Below, piece after piece: positions 30,030-39,240 of a stretch of 64,000 nucleotides of DNA (position 1 is its first letter; each line of letters begins with the position of its first letter). Origin of the DNA: Allonocardiopsis opalescens (GTDB taxonomy: Bacteria > Actinomycetota > Actinomycetes > Streptosporangiales > Streptosporangiaceae); contig NZ_PVZC01000001.1 of assembly GCF_003002095.1 (NCBI RefSeq), positions 496,001-560,000 on the forward strand, written 5' to 3'. A program made the translations under genes and the position numbers. The notes under the pieces were generated by a model that saw nothing but the letters and a program-made list of their open reading frames with translations, did no database searches and was not told the origin of the DNA.

Positions 30030-31295
30030 ATGACCGACGACATGGGCGCGGACGGCGCGCGAACCGGGACGGAAGCGGCGGCCGACACCGCGGAAGGGGC
30101 CGCGGCGGTGCGGACCGTGGGGGTGGTCGGGCTCGGCACCATGGGGGCCGGGATCGCCGAGGTGTTCGCCCGGGCCGGTCTGGACGTGGTGGGGGTCGAG
30201 GCGGACGCGGCGGCGCTGGACGCGGGGCGGCGGCGGCTGGACGCCTCGCTGGCGCGGGCGGTGCAGCGCGGCCGGCTCAGCGACGAGGACCGCGACGGGA
30301 TCGTCGGACGGATCGCCCTGTACACCGAGCGGGCGGCGCTGGCCGCCGCCGACCTGGTGGTCGAGGTGGTGCCCGAGCGGATCGAGGCCAAGCGCGAGGT
30401 CTTCGCCGAACTCGACCGGATCGTGCCCGAGGGCGCGGTGCTGGCCACCAACACCTCCTCGCTGGCGGTCACCGAGATCGCCGCCTGCACCACGAGGCCC
30501 GAGCGCGTCGTCGGCATGCACTTCTTCAACCCCGCGCCGGTGATGGAGCTGGTGGAGGTGGTCACCACCGTGCGCACCGAGCCCGCCGCCGCCGCCCTCG
30601 CCTCCGGGCTGGCCGCCCGGGTCGGCAAGACCCCCGTCACGGTGGGCGACCGGGCCGGCTTCGTGGCCAACGCGCTGCTGCTGCCCTTCCTCAACCACGC
30701 CGTCGTCCTGCTGGAGGAGCGGGTCGCCTCCCGGGACGACATCGACGCGGCCGTCCGCGACGGCATCGGCCTGCCGATGGGGCCGCTGGCCCTGCTCGAC
30801 CTGATCGGGCTGGATGTCTCGCTGGCCGTGCTCGACGTGCTCTGGGCGGAGTTCCGCGACCCCCGCTACGCCGCCGCGCCGCTGCTGCGCCGGATGGTCG
30901 CGGCGGGGCTGCTCGGCCGCAAGACCGGTCGCGGCTTCCACCGGCACGCCGACGACGGCGCGCAGGAGCCGGAGTTCACCGCGAGCCCGCTCGGCGAGGT
31001 GCTGGGCGGCCCGAACGCCGTCACCACCCTGCTGCTGCTCGCCCACATGAACGACGCGGTCCGGATGGTGCAGTGCGGCTACGCCACCCCCGACCAGGTG
31101 GAGACCGCGATGCGGCTGGGCTGCGGCTACCCGCGCGGACCGCTCGAACTGCTCGACGGCATGGGCCTGGACAATGTGCTCAAGGGCCTGGAGGTGTGCC
31201 ACCAGACCACCAGGAACTCCGGCTTCCTGCCCACCGCGCTGCTGCGCCACCTGGTGGACCAGGGCGCGACCAGCCTGCGCGCCTCGGTGGGCTGA
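30030..31295 (+). CDS. 3-hydroxyacyl-CoA (3-hydroxybutyryl-CoA) dehydrogenase
   Basis: An NAD-dependent dehydrogenase of beta-oxidation or butyryl/acetoacetyl-CoA metabolism. After a 26-residue acidic Ala/Glu/Asp extension the Rossmann fold begins with VGVVGLGTMGAGIAEVFA (about 29-46). NTSSLAVTEIA and VGMHFFNPAPVMELVEVV hold the catalytic histidine. Two C-terminal 3HCDH domains follow (DRAGFVANALLLPFLN near 210, and a second from about 315). The second domain makes it longer (421) than the minimal 290-residue enzyme. It has a leaderless-type promoter. Confidence 0.93.
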   Translation: MTDDMGADGARTGTEAAADTAEGAAAVRTVGVVGLGTMGAGIAEVFARAGLDVVGVEADAAALDAGRRRLDASLARAVQRGRLSDEDRDGIVGRIALYTERAALAAADLVVEVVPERIEAKREVFAELDRIVPEGAVLATNTSSLAVTEIAACTTRPERVVGMHFFNPAPVMELVEVVTTVRTEPAAAALASGLAARVGKTPVTVGDRAGFVANALLLPFLNHAVVLLEERVASRDDIDAAVRDGIGLPMGPLALLDLIGLDVSLAVLDVLWAEFRDPRYAAAPLLRRMVAAGLLGRKTGRGFHRHADDGAQEPEFTASPLGEVLGGPNAVTTLLLLAHMNDAVRMVQCGYATPDQVETAMRLGCGYPRGPLELLDGMGLDNVLKGLEVCHQTTRNSGFLPTALLRHLVDQGATSLRASVG

Positions 31296-31342
31296 GCGGG
31301 CACGCGTCCGCGGCCGGCCGGGCGTCTCCTACCCTTGTCGGT

Positions 31343-31654
31343 ATGAGCCCGCGCCGCAACGCACGCCGCCGCGACGAGCCGCCGCCCACCGGCCGCATCG
31401 GCGGCATCCCGCGGGCGGAGTCGGGACCCGACGGCGACTGGGTGGTGCGGGCCGTCACCGGCGCGGCGGCCGACAAGACCTATGTCTGCCCCGGCTGCGA
31501 GCAGCGCATCGGCGCCGGCGTCCCGCACACGGTGGCGTGGCCGTCGGGCGACCGCGGCGCCGAGAACCGCAGGCACTGGCACACCAGCTGCTGGACCAAC
31601 CGGCTCAACCGAGGCCCCCGGGTGCGGCGGAGCCGCGACGCGCCCCGCTACTGA
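31343..31654 (+). CDS. Small CxxC protein of unknown function
   Basis: The 103-residue protein has an Arg-rich start (MSPRRNARRRDE), then YVCPGCEQRIGAGVPHTVAWP (split about 47-67) and RRHWHTSCWTNRL, giving a CxxC plus H-W-H-x-x-C arrangement that looks like a zinc site. Homologues in Streptomyces are annotated only as hypothetical or ATP/GTP-binding protein; no nucleotide motif is visible here. TACCCT at 31330-31335 lies seven bases before the ATG, suggesting a leaderless mRNA. Confidence 0.75.
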   Translation: MSPRRNARRRDEPPPTGRIGGIPRAESGPDGDWVVRAVTGAAADKTYVCPGCEQRIGAGVPHTVAWPSGDRGAENRRHWHTSCWTNRLNRGPRVRRSRDAPRY

Positions 31655-31678
31655 CCCCTGACACACCGAGGAGCCCCC

Positions 31679-32416
31679 GTGCAGATCCGCGCGAGTACGG
31701 TGCTGCCCGCCGAGCGCGAGCCGATCACGCTGCAGACCGCAGACGGGCTGCGGCTGGTGGGCGAGCTGGCCCGCCCCGCCGGCCGCGAGCCGGTCGCGAC
31801 GCTGCTCACCCTGCATCCGCTGCCGACCCACGGCGGCATGATGGACAGCCACGTCTACCGCAAGGCCGCCTACCGGCTGCCCGCGCTGGCCGGGGTGGCC
31901 GTGCTGCGCTTCAACACCCGGGGCACCTCCTCGCGCCAGGGCACCAGCGAGGGCGGGTTCGGCGACGGCGAGACCGAGCGCTACGACGTGGCCGCCGCGA
32001 TCGAGTATGCCGAGTTCGCCGAGCTGCCGCACCCCTGGCTGGTGGGCTGGTCCTTCGGCACCGAACTGGCGCTGCGCTGGGGCGCCGACCCGCTGGTGGA
32101 GGGCGCCGTGCTGCTCTCGCCGCCGCTGCGAAGAGCCGGCGACGCCGACCTGGACGCCTGGGCGGAGTTCGGCCGCCCGCTGGTGGCGCTGGTGCCGGAG
32201 TTCGACGACTACCTGCGGCCGCCGGAGGCGCGCGAGCGCTTCGCCCGGGTACCGCAGGCCGAGGTGCTGGGCGTCGAGGGCGCCAAGCACCTGTGGGTCG
32301 GCGAAAGCTCGGTGCGCACCGTGCTGAACGAGATCGTGCGCCGGGTGGCGCCCGCCGCCCACCCGCTGCCCACCGAGTGGGACGGCCCCTACGAGACGGA
32401 CAGCGCCTTCGACTGA
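31679..32416 (+). CDS. Alpha/beta hydrolase
   Basis: The 245-residue protein has the hydrolase fold: LLTLHPLPTHGGMMDSHVY with the oxyanion region (about 41-59), LRFNTRGTSSRQG, and the nucleophile elbow GWSFGTE (serine near residue 122). The acid is likely in the ALVPEFDDY region and the histidine in GAKHLWVGES (about 200). It resembles dienelactone hydrolase-like esterases. GTG 31679 follows GAGGAGCCC 24 bp after the small CxxC gene, so the two probably form an operon. Confidence 0.85.
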   Translation: MQIRASTVLPAEREPITLQTADGLRLVGELARPAGREPVATLLTLHPLPTHGGMMDSHVYRKAAYRLPALAGVAVLRFNTRGTSSRQGTSEGGFGDGETERYDVAAAIEYAEFAELPHPWLVGWSFGTELALRWGADPLVEGAVLLSPPLRRAGDADLDAWAEFGRPLVALVPEFDDYLRPPEARERFARVPQAEVLGVEGAKHLWVGESSVRTVLNEIVRRVAPAAHPLPTEWDGPYETDSAFD

Positions 32417-32434
32417 GACGCCTGACGCGCCGAA

Positions 32435-32464
32435 GGCCGGACCGCCACCGGGGCGGGTCCGGCC
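32435..32464. terminator. Bidirectional hairpin between convergent genes
   Basis: A 9-bp stem (GGCCGGACC with its complement at 32456-32464) and a 12-nt loop in the 64-bp gap between the hydrolase and AI-2E transporter stops. Confidence 0.6.
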
Positions 32465-32480
32465 GTCCGAGCGGAAGCGG

Positions 32481-33800
32481 TCAGCTCCGCTCCTGGAGCG
32501 GGATCACCACCCGCTTGAGGATCAGCGCGATGGCCGCCGCCGTCGGGATCGCGATCAGGGCGCCGAGCAGGCCGAGCAGCGCGCCGCCGATCAGCGCCGC
32601 GGTGATGGTGACGGCCGGGGCGACGTCCACCGAGCGCTGCATGATCTTCGGCTGGATGACGTAGTTCTCGAACTGCTGGTAGCCGATGATCACGCCGATG
32701 GTGGCCAGCCCGGCCCACGGGTTGAGCGCCGCCACGATCAGCGAGACCACCACCGCGCCGATGGTGGCGCCGACCAGCGGGATCAGGCCGGTGAACAGCA
32801 TGATCAGCGCCAGCGGCAGCGCGTAGTTGACCTCCAGGACGCCGAACAGGTACAGCGCGGTCAGGTAGATGAAGCCGAAGGCGCCCGCGATGGTGGCCAG
32901 GGTGACCTGGCCGCCGATGTAGCCGCCGACGCGGGTCAGGATCTCGTCGCCCAGCTCCTGGAAGCCCGGCCGCCGCGAGCGCGGCACCAGCCGGTAGAAC
33001 AGCTCCTTGATGCTGGGCAGCGCCGCGAGGAAGTAGAGGGTCAGGATCAGCACGGTGAAGGTGGCGACCAGGGTGTTGGCCACCGCCTGGCCGACGCCGA
33101 GCAGCCCGCCGAAGGCCTGCTGGCCCAGCGCGGCGTAGTCCAGATTGCTGATGTACTCCCTGGCCTGCTCCAGCACGCCGTACTGGGCGTCGAGGTCGGC
33201 GAGGGTCTGGTTGTTCTGCAGCTGGTCCACGTAGTCGGGCAGCCGGGAGATGAACGCGGCCGTCTGCTCGGTGAGCGGCGGCACGATCGCCACGCCGAAG
33301 CCGGCGAAGACGGCCACCATCGCGAGGAACACCGCGAGAATCGCGGCCCAGCGCGGGAGGCCGTGCCGCCGCAGGAACTCCACCAGCGGGCTCAGCCCCA
33401 CCGCGAGGAAGAGCGCGATCAGGATCCACAGCAGCACGGCCTGGGCGTTGATGGCCGCCTGGATCAGCAGCCAGGCGGTGGCCACCCCGAGGGTGCCGGT
33501 GAAGCCCATCACGAAGAAGTTCGGCCGGCCCGGTCTGCGGTCGGCGAAGGGCAGCCCGGTCTTGGGGTCGACGACAGCGGTGCCGTCGCCGCCGCCGCGC
33601 GCCGCGCCCGCGCCGCTCGACCCTTCCGGGACGGACCCGCCCGGCGCGAACCCGCTGCTGCTCGGGAACCCGCCGGTCGCCGACCCGCCCGGCGTGAAAC
33701 CGCTCGATCCGGAGGACTCGGGGGCCGCCTCCTGCCCGGCGGAAGCGCCGCCTCCGCCGGGGGTGGTGCGGGCGTCGGGGGCGTCCTTGTCAGCGGCCAC
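32481..33800 (-). CDS. AI-2E family transporter
   Basis: A polytopic membrane protein of the AI-2 exporter/Na+-H+ antiporter-like superfamily. The 439-residue protein has a long Gly/Ser/Pro-rich cytoplasmic N-terminus (about 1-90), then about eight membrane helices with the family features GLSPLVEFLRRHGLPRWAAI (split near 133-152), a soluble middle region (about 180-230), LTLYFLAALP and LIPLVGATIGAVVVSLIVA. GTG 33800 begins the frame. The substrate is unknown. Confidence 0.9.
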   Translation of the reverse strand: MAADKDAPDARTTPGGGGASAGQEAAPESSGSSGFTPGGSATGGFPSSSGFAPGGSVPEGSSGAGAARGGGDGTAVVDPKTGLPFADRRPGRPNFFVMGFTGTLGVATAWLLIQAAINAQAVLLWILIALFLAVGLSPLVEFLRRHGLPRWAAILAVFLAMVAVFAGFGVAIVPPLTEQTAAFISRLPDYVDQLQNNQTLADLDAQYGVLEQAREYISNLDYAALGQQAFGGLLGVGQAVANTLVATFTVLILTLYFLAALPSIKELFYRLVPRSRRPGFQELGDEILTRVGGYIGGQVTLATIAGAFGFIYLTALYLFGVLEVNYALPLALIMLFTGLIPLVGATIGAVVVSLIVAALNPWAGLATIGVIIGYQQFENYVIQPKIMQRSVDVAPAVTITAALIGGALLGLLGALIAIPTAAAIALILKRVVIPLQERS

Positions 33801-33881
33801 GGCTCACCTCATCCAGAAAGCTCACGGAAAGGACGCTATCGGATCCGCGGCGCTCCGCGCCCGGTGGAGCGGGCGGAGACG

Positions 33882-33919
33882 GCGCTGCCCGGCCCCCTCG
33901 CGAGGGGACCGGGCAGCGC
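33882..33919 (-). terminator. Terminator of the filP-like gene
   Basis: A long hairpin, about 18 bp with one mismatch (GCGCTGCCCGG arms plus CCCCTC/GAGGGG), 28 bp after the stop at 33947. Confidence 0.75.
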
Positions 33920-33946
33920 GCGCACCGCACGGACGGACCTGGGCGG

Positions 33947-35269
33947 CTACTCCTGCCACCAGCTGTCGTCGTCCTCGTCCTTCTTGGCTCCGGCGCCGTT
34001 CGCCTTCGCCTTGGCCGCCACCGGCTTGCGGGTCTCGGCGGGCACCGGCTGGGTGGCCGACTCGGCCGGAGCGGCGGAGATGGCCGGGGTCTCGGCGGCC
34101 GGAGGCGCCGAGATCTCGCTGCCGAAACCGCCGCCGCCCCCGCCCAGCAGCTGGCGCAGCTGGTTGAGGTGCGACTGGATGCTGTCGCGCTGGCGGGTGA
34201 GCTCGTCGACCTGGCGCTGGGCGGCGGTGCGCACGCGCTCGGCCTCGGACTTGGTGTCGGACAGCAGGTGCTCGGCCTGCGACTTCGCCTCGGACACGAT
34301 CTGGTCGGCGTTCTTGCGGGCGGTGGCCACCAGCTGCTTGGAGTGGCTCTCGGCCTCGCGCCGGGTCTGCTCGGCCTGGGCGCTCGCCTTGGTGGCGCGC
34401 TGCTCGGCGGAGGCGGCCCGCTGCTCGGCCTCGGCCACCAGCTTCTGGGTGGCGGCCTGCGCCGCAGCCAGTCGCTCGGCGTCCTGGCGCTCGGTCTCCT
34501 CGCGCCGGTTGGCCAGCTGGATCTCGAACTCCGCCTCGGCCTGGGCCCGCTGGGCCTCGCCCTCTTCGAGGATGCGCTGCGCCTGCGCGCGCATCTCGTC
34601 GGCCTGTCGCTTGGCGGTGGTCAGGATCTCGTCGCGCTCGCGCTTGGTGGAGGCGCGCAGCTGGGCGACCTCGCGCTCGGTGGTGGTGCGGAGCTTGGCG
34701 ATCTCGCGCTCGACCCCGGCGCGCTTCTCGGCGATCTCGTGGTCGGCGGTGGCCCGCTTCTTGGAGACCTCGCGCTCGGTGGTGCTGGTCAGCTCGTCGC
34801 TCTCGCGGCGGGCGGTGGTGCGGATCTCCTCGGCCTCGCGCTCGGCCTGGCCGCGGAGGTCGTCGGCCTCGCGGTTGACGTTGGCGCGCAGCTCCGCGAC
34901 CTCGTTCTCGACGCTGGCGCGCAGTTCGGCGGCGTCGACCTGGGCGGCGGCCTTGATCTCGTTGGCCTCGGAGCGGGCGGCCTGGACGAGCTCGGTGGCC
35001 TGCTCCTCGGCCAGCCGCAGCAGCTGCTCGATGCGGGCGCCCAGACCGGAGTAGGTGGGGCGCTCCTGCTCCTGGAGCTGCCGCTGGACGTCGGCGGTCT
35101 CGCGCTGGGAGGACTGGAGCTGCTCGCGCGACTGGCGCAGGTCGGTGTCGAGCTGCTTGATGTAGGAGTCGACCTGGTGGCGGTCGTAGCCGCGCAGCAC
35201 TACGTCGAACTCGCGCGGCGGGGTTTCCTCGAAGAAGTTGCTGAGCTGGGCGTCGATATCGGACTGCAT
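33947..35269 (-). CDS. filP: FilP/Scy-type coiled-coil cytoskeletal protein
   Basis: A filament-forming protein of the polar growth machinery. The 440-residue product begins with a DivIVA-like N-terminal motif (FDVVLRGYDRHQVDSYIKQLD, about 21-41), followed by an almost continuous heptad coiled coil (about 42-375, rich in A, E, R, Q). It ends with a Gly run and an Ala/Pro/Lys tail closing with DEDDDSWWQE. ATG 35269 was preferred to TTG 35278 because AGGA is ten bases upstream of the ATG. Streptomyces has FilP (about 310 residues) and the giant Scy (over 1300) side by side before mce; here only this intermediate-length gene is present. Confidence 0.85.
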   Translation of the reverse strand: MQSDIDAQLSNFFEETPPREFDVVLRGYDRHQVDSYIKQLDTDLRQSREQLQSSQRETADVQRQLQEQERPTYSGLGARIEQLLRLAEEQATELVQAARSEANEIKAAAQVDAAELRASVENEVAELRANVNREADDLRGQAEREAEEIRTTARRESDELTSTTEREVSKKRATADHEIAEKRAGVEREIAKLRTTTEREVAQLRASTKRERDEILTTAKRQADEMRAQAQRILEEGEAQRAQAEAEFEIQLANRREETERQDAERLAAAQAATQKLVAEAEQRAASAEQRATKASAQAEQTRREAESHSKQLVATARKNADQIVSEAKSQAEHLLSDTKSEAERVRTAAQRQVDELTRQRDSIQSHLNQLRQLLGGGGGGFGSEISAPPAAETPAISAAPAESATQPVPAETRKPVAAKAKANGAGAKKDEDDDSWWQE

Positions 35270-35636
35270 GAGGCTCAATCCTGAAGCGTGGTGGTACGGG
35301 GGATCACCCCCACCCTTGGTGTGGGGCTAGGTCGAGACCTGGCGGGTCCTACTGGGAGGTTACTGCCGACCCGGACCCAACGGGACCGGAACGGCCGATG
35401 CGACGGGGATTCCCGGCGGATCCGCGGTACTCGGACGGCGACTCGCAGTTAAGAAGGGAGGCGGTGCAAGGTAGGGCAGAGCTGGGAAACGGTGACAGAG
35501 ACGAACACAGGCCAGGGGCTTGCCGTGTCAACGTGCGACGACCCGGCAGAAAGCCGACTTTAGCAAGCCGGAGCCGACACGACAGCGGTATCCCGGGGTT
35601 TTCTCGGTGACTTGGGTGCTTTGCGTCACGGTCCGG
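35270..35636. other. Intergenic region upstream of filP
   Basis: The 367 bp hold no convincing gene. A GGGGG-ATCA-CCCCC hairpin lies at 35298-35311, within what would be the filP leader. The rest presumably carries the filP promoter and the end of the mce transcript. A 70-codon frame at 35398-35610 is not supported. Confidence 0.4.
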
Positions 35637-36074
35637 TCACGTAGGGTCGGCGGCCTCGGGCGCCTGGACGAGTTCGGTGAGCACGCCGCCGCAGTCCTTG
35701 GGGTGCAGGAAGGCGATGGCCGAGCCCGAGGTGCCGCGGCGCGGCTCGGCGTCGAGCACCCGCACGCCCGCCTCGCGCACATCCGCCGAGGCGCCGCGCA
35801 CGTCCGGGGTGCCGAAGGCGATGTGGTGCACGCCCTCGCCCCGGCTGTCCAGGAACTTCGCGACGGGGGAGTCGGCGCGGATCGGCTCCAGCAGCTGGAT
35901 GCAGGTGCGGTGGCCGTCGGAGGTGCCGTTCACCTCCAGCATCGCCTCGCGGACGCCCTGCTCCTCGTTGACCTCCTCGTGGGCGATCTCGAAGCCGTAG
36001 ACGCGCCGGTAGAACGCGGCGGTGGCGTCCAGGTCGCGGCAGGCGATGCCGATGTGGTCGATCCGGGTGAACAC
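35637..36074 (-). CDS. mce: Methylmalonyl-CoA epimerase
   Basis: The product interconverts (2R)- and (2S)-methylmalonyl-CoA in propionate metabolism. The 145-residue protein is a vicinal-oxygen-chelate fold: [21 protein letters not shown] (metal His, residues 2-22), [18 protein letters not shown] with a second metal histidine, and VLTELVQAP with the metal glutamate. GTG 36074 has GGAGGG upstream, and family members start here. It is divergent from the thiolase gene and near meaB, which fits one methylmalonyl-CoA pathway locus; the mutase itself is outside the window. Confidence 0.95.
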   Translation of the reverse strand: MFTRIDHIGIACRDLDATAAFYRRVYGFEIAHEEVNEEQGVREAMLEVNGTSDGHRTCIQLLEPIRADSPVAKFLDSRGEGVHHIAFGTPDVRGASADVREAGVRVLDAEPRRGTSGSAIAFLHPKDCGGVLTELVQAPEAADPT

Positions 36075-36231
36075 GTGGCGCCCTCCGCTGCCGGCCGGTG
36101 CGGCGTGGTGGTCGGGGTGCGGGCGGCGCCCGCGCTTGGGAGGGTACCGATACCCCGCCCGGCGCGCGGGCACGGGGCCGGGCCCTGGGTATCGTGGCAG
36201 GGCAGGCGCCCCCGCGACCCTGGAGGAGACC

Positions 36232-37419
36232 ATGCCCGGATCCGTCATCGCCGCAGGGGCGCGCACCCCGACCGGCCGGCTGCTCGGCTCGCTCGCCGCC
36301 CTGCCCGCCGTCGACCTCGGCGCCGCCGCGATCCGCGAGGCGCTGCGGCGGGCCGGACTGCCCGGCGACCGCGTCGACTACGTGATCCTCGGCCAGGTGC
36401 TCCAGGCCGGGGCGGGGCAGATCCCGTCCAGGCAGGCGGCGGTGAAGGCCGGCATCCCGATGACCGTCCCGTCCATCACCGTCAACAAGGTGTGCCTGTC
36501 CGGGCTGGACGCGATCGCGCTGGCCGACCAGCTCATCACCGCGGGCGAGTTCGAGGTGGTGGTCGCGGGCGGCATGGAGTCGATGACCAACGCCCCCCAC
36601 CTGCTGCCCGGCTCGCGCAAGGGCCACGGCTACGGCTCCATCGAGGTGCTGGACGCCATGGCGCACGACGGCCTCACCGACGCCTTCGACGGCGAGTCGA
36701 TGGGCGCCAGCACCGAGCGGCACAACGCCAAGCTCGGCATCACCCGCGAGGAGCAGGACGCCTACGCCGCCCGCTCCCACCAGCGCGCCGCCGCCGCCAT
36801 CGCGGCCGGGCGCCTGGCCGAGGAGATCGTGCCCGTACAGGTGCCCCAGCGCCGCGGCGAGCCCGTCACGGTCGACACCGACGAGGGCGTCCGCGCCGAC
36901 AGCACCCCCGAGAGCCTGGCCCGGCTGCGGCCCGCGTTCGCCGAGGGCGGCACCATCACGGCCGGCTCGTCCTCGCCGATCTCCGACGGCGCCGCCGCCG
37001 TGGTGGTGGCCGGCCGCGAGGCCGCCGAACGGCTCGGCCTGCCGGTGCTGGCCGAGATCGGCGCGCACGGCAACGTCGCCGGACCCGACAACTCGCTGCA
37101 GTCCCAGCCCGCCAGGGCGCTGGCCCGCGCGCTGGAGCGCGAGGGCCTGCGCCCGGGCGACCTGGACCTGGTCGAGATCAACGAGGCCTTCGCCAGCGTC
37201 GCCATCCAGTCCACCCGCGAACTCGGCCTGGACGAGGAGCGGGTGAACGCCGACGGCGGCGCCATCGCGCTGGGCCACCCGATCGGCGCCTCGGGCGCCC
37301 GGCTCGCGCTGCACCTGGTGTACGAGCTGCGCCGCAGGGGCGGCGGCCTCGGCGGCGCCGCGCTGTGCGGCGGCGGCGGCCAGGGCGACGCCCTCCTGCT
37401 ACGCGTCCCCGGGGCGTGA
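36232..37419 (+). CDS. Acetyl-CoA C-acetyltransferase (thiolase)
   Basis: The product condenses two acetyl-CoA or cleaves acetoacetyl-CoA. The 395-residue protein has nucleophile cysteine in [11 protein letters not shown] (about residue 87), [32 protein letters not shown] with the catalytic histidine (about 347), and the second cysteine in [13 protein letters not shown] (about 378). ATG 36232 follows TGGAGGAGACC. It is followed after two bases by meaB, so both are co-transcribed. Confidence 0.95.
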   Translation: MPGSVIAAGARTPTGRLLGSLAALPAVDLGAAAIREALRRAGLPGDRVDYVILGQVLQAGAGQIPSRQAAVKAGIPMTVPSITVNKVCLSGLDAIALADQLITAGEFEVVVAGGMESMTNAPHLLPGSRKGHGYGSIEVLDAMAHDGLTDAFDGESMGASTERHNAKLGITREEQDAYAARSHQRAAAAIAAGRLAEEIVPVQVPQRRGEPVTVDTDEGVRADSTPESLARLRPAFAEGGTITAGSSSPISDGAAAVVVAGREAAERLGLPVLAEIGAHGNVAGPDNSLQSQPARALARALEREGLRPGDLDLVEINEAFASVAIQSTRELGLDEERVNADGGAIALGHPIGASGARLALHLVYELRRRGGGLGGAALCGGGGQGDALLLRVPGA

Positions 37420-37421
37420 GG

Positions 37422-38408
37422 ATGCCGGCGCGCCGCACCGATCCCGCCGAGCTCGTCGAGCGGGCCGCCAAGGGCGAGCCCCGCGCGGTGGCCCGGCTGA
37501 TCAGCCTGGTCGAGAACGACGCGCCGCAACTGCGCGCGGTGATGGCCGCGCTGGCCGGGCGCGGCGGCCGGGCCCGGGTGGTCGGCCTCACCGGCGCCCC
37601 CGGCGTCGGCAAGTCCACCACCACCAGCGCGCTGGTGGCCGGGCTGCGGGCGCGGGGGCGGCGGGTCGGCGTGCTGGCGGTCGACCCCTCCTCGCCGTTC
37701 ACCGGCGGGGCGCTGCTGGGCGACCGGGTGCGCATGCAGGACCACGCCACCGACCCCGGCGTCTTCATCCGCTCCATGGCCAGCCGCGGGCGGCTCGGCG
37801 GCCTGTCGTGGGCGGCCCCGCACGCGCTGCGGGTGCTGGACGCGGCCGGCTGCGAGGTCATCCTGGTCGAGACGGTCGGCGTCGGCCAGGCCGAGGTGGA
37901 GATCGCCGGGCACGCCGACACCACCCTGGTGCTGGCCGCCCCCGGCATGGGCGACTCCGTGCAGGCGGCCAAGGCGGGGGTGCTGGAGATCGCCGACATC
38001 CTGGTGGTGAACAAGGCCGACCGCGAGGGCGCGCAGGCCACCGTGCGCGACCTGCGCACCATGGTGGGCCTGGCACCCTCGGAGCCCGGCGGCTGGAAGC
38101 CGCCGGTGGTGGCGGTGTCGGCCGCGCGTGCCGAGGGCGTCGACGAGCTGCTGCGCCAGCTCGACCAGCACGAGCGCTGGCTGGAGGAGTCCGGTGAGCT
38201 GCGCCGGCGGCGGCGGGCGCGGGCCAGGGCCGAGGTCGAGGCGATCGCGCTGGAGGCGCTGCGGGCCAGGATCGGTTCGGTCCGCGACCACCGGCTGCTG
38301 GACGAGCTTGCCGAGCGGGTGGCCGGCGGCGGTACCGACCCCTACGCGGCCGCCGACGAGCTGGTCGCCGCGGTCGCCGGGGACGTCCCCGCGCCGCTCA
38401 GCCGCTGA
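37422..38408 (+). CDS. meaB: Methylmalonyl-CoA mutase-associated GTPase MeaB
   Basis: A G3E GTPase that loads and protects adenosylcobalamin in methylmalonyl-CoA mutase. The 328-residue protein has Walker A GLTGAPGVGKSTTTSAL (about 56-72), VDPSSPFTGGALLGDRVRM (switch region), ETVGVGQAEVE (Walker B side) and NKAD for guanine specificity. The C-terminal dimerisation helices follow from about 255. It starts two bases after the thiolase stop and overlaps the convergent hypothetical gene by 11 bp. Confidence 0.95.
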   Translation: MPARRTDPAELVERAAKGEPRAVARLISLVENDAPQLRAVMAALAGRGGRARVVGLTGAPGVGKSTTTSALVAGLRARGRRVGVLAVDPSSPFTGGALLGDRVRMQDHATDPGVFIRSMASRGRLGGLSWAAPHALRVLDAAGCEVILVETVGVGQAEVEIAGHADTTLVLAAPGMGDSVQAAKAGVLEIADILVVNKADREGAQATVRDLRTMVGLAPSEPGGWKPPVVAVSAARAEGVDELLRQLDQHERWLEESGELRRRRRARARAEVEAIALEALRARIGSVRDHRLLDELAERVAGGGTDPYAAADELVAAVAGDVPAPLSR

Positions 38409-39021
38409 GCCGCCAGAACAGCATTCCGCCCGCCACCACCACGCAGGCCGCGACCACCAGCGCCACGCCGGCGATGAGCTGCGGGCTGAGGCCCGCGGCC
38501 GGCTCCCCGGCCGCCGGCGCCGCGGCGGGCGGCGACGCCTGGACCGAGGGCGACGGAAGGAGCGGCTCGGCCGAGGGCGACGCGCTGGGCGAGCGGGACG
38601 GGCTCGGGCTGGGACTGGGCTCCGCCGACGCCTCGCTCGGCCGCGCCGAGGGGCTGGGGGCGGGCGCGGAGCCGGTGGCCGGCGGGCGCTCCGGCTCCGA
38701 ATCCCCGCCGTCGCCGCGGGTCTGCTGCGGCTCGGCCGGTTCCTCCGCGCCGCCGGTCTCGCCGTCGCCGGGCTCCTGGGACGGCTCGGGGGTCGGCCGC
38801 TGATCCGGGACCAGCCAGTCCCACCAGTCGTCTTCGCCGCCGCCGTCGCTCCCGGTGTCGGCGGCGGCCTGCGGCCGGGCGCCGTCGGCCAGGGCGGGCG
38901 CGGCGCCGGCCGCGGCCGCCGGCCAGCACAGGAGGGCCGCCGCCGCGGCGAGCGCCCAGCCGCGCCGGGGGCGCGCGCGGCGGCGCGGTCCCGCCGCCGC
39001 CTCGGCCGCCTGTGGCGCCAT
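38398..39021 (-). CDS. Exported Pro/Ser-rich protein with C-terminal membrane anchor
   Basis: No family is recognised. The 207-residue product has a basic N-terminus and hydrophobic segment (GWALAAAAALLCWPAAAAGA, about 21-40) that looks like a signal peptide, a long linker of P, S, A, E and Q (about 60-165), and a C-terminal membrane helix (about 178-202, AGVALVVAACVVVAGGMLFW) with a few residues after it. The layout suggests a cell-wall-spanning anchored protein. The low-complexity composition makes the frame less certain, but the two hydrophobic ends are hard to explain by chance. Confidence 0.6.
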   Translation of the reverse strand: MAPQAAEAAAGPRRRARPRRGWALAAAAALLCWPAAAAGAAPALADGARPQAAADTGSDGGGEDDWWDWLVPDQRPTPEPSQEPGDGETGGAEEPAEPQQTRGDGGDSEPERPPATGSAPAPSPSARPSEASAEPSPSPSPSRSPSASPSAEPLLPSPSVQASPPAAAPAAGEPAAGLSPQLIAGVALVVAACVVVAGGMLFWRLSG

Positions 39022-39240
39022 CCCGACCCCTTCGCCCTACCGGATGCGGGTGGCCCCGCGATTGATGGCAGAACCTACCATGTCGGATATAGGCGGGATG
39101 GGTGGTTCAGGGGTGGCGGCTGTGGCACGGCCGCCCGCGCCGCCGGGGTAGGCTCGCGCACGGGCGGACGCGCCCGTCGGCAGGTCAGCGGCCCGGGCCG
39201 CCCGCGTCCGGGCACGAGGTCGACGAGGGGGAGGGGCACC

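Noticed and set aside
35398-35610. 70-codon frame upstream of filP
   Set aside because: No ribosome site, arginine-rich random composition, and no similarity recognised.
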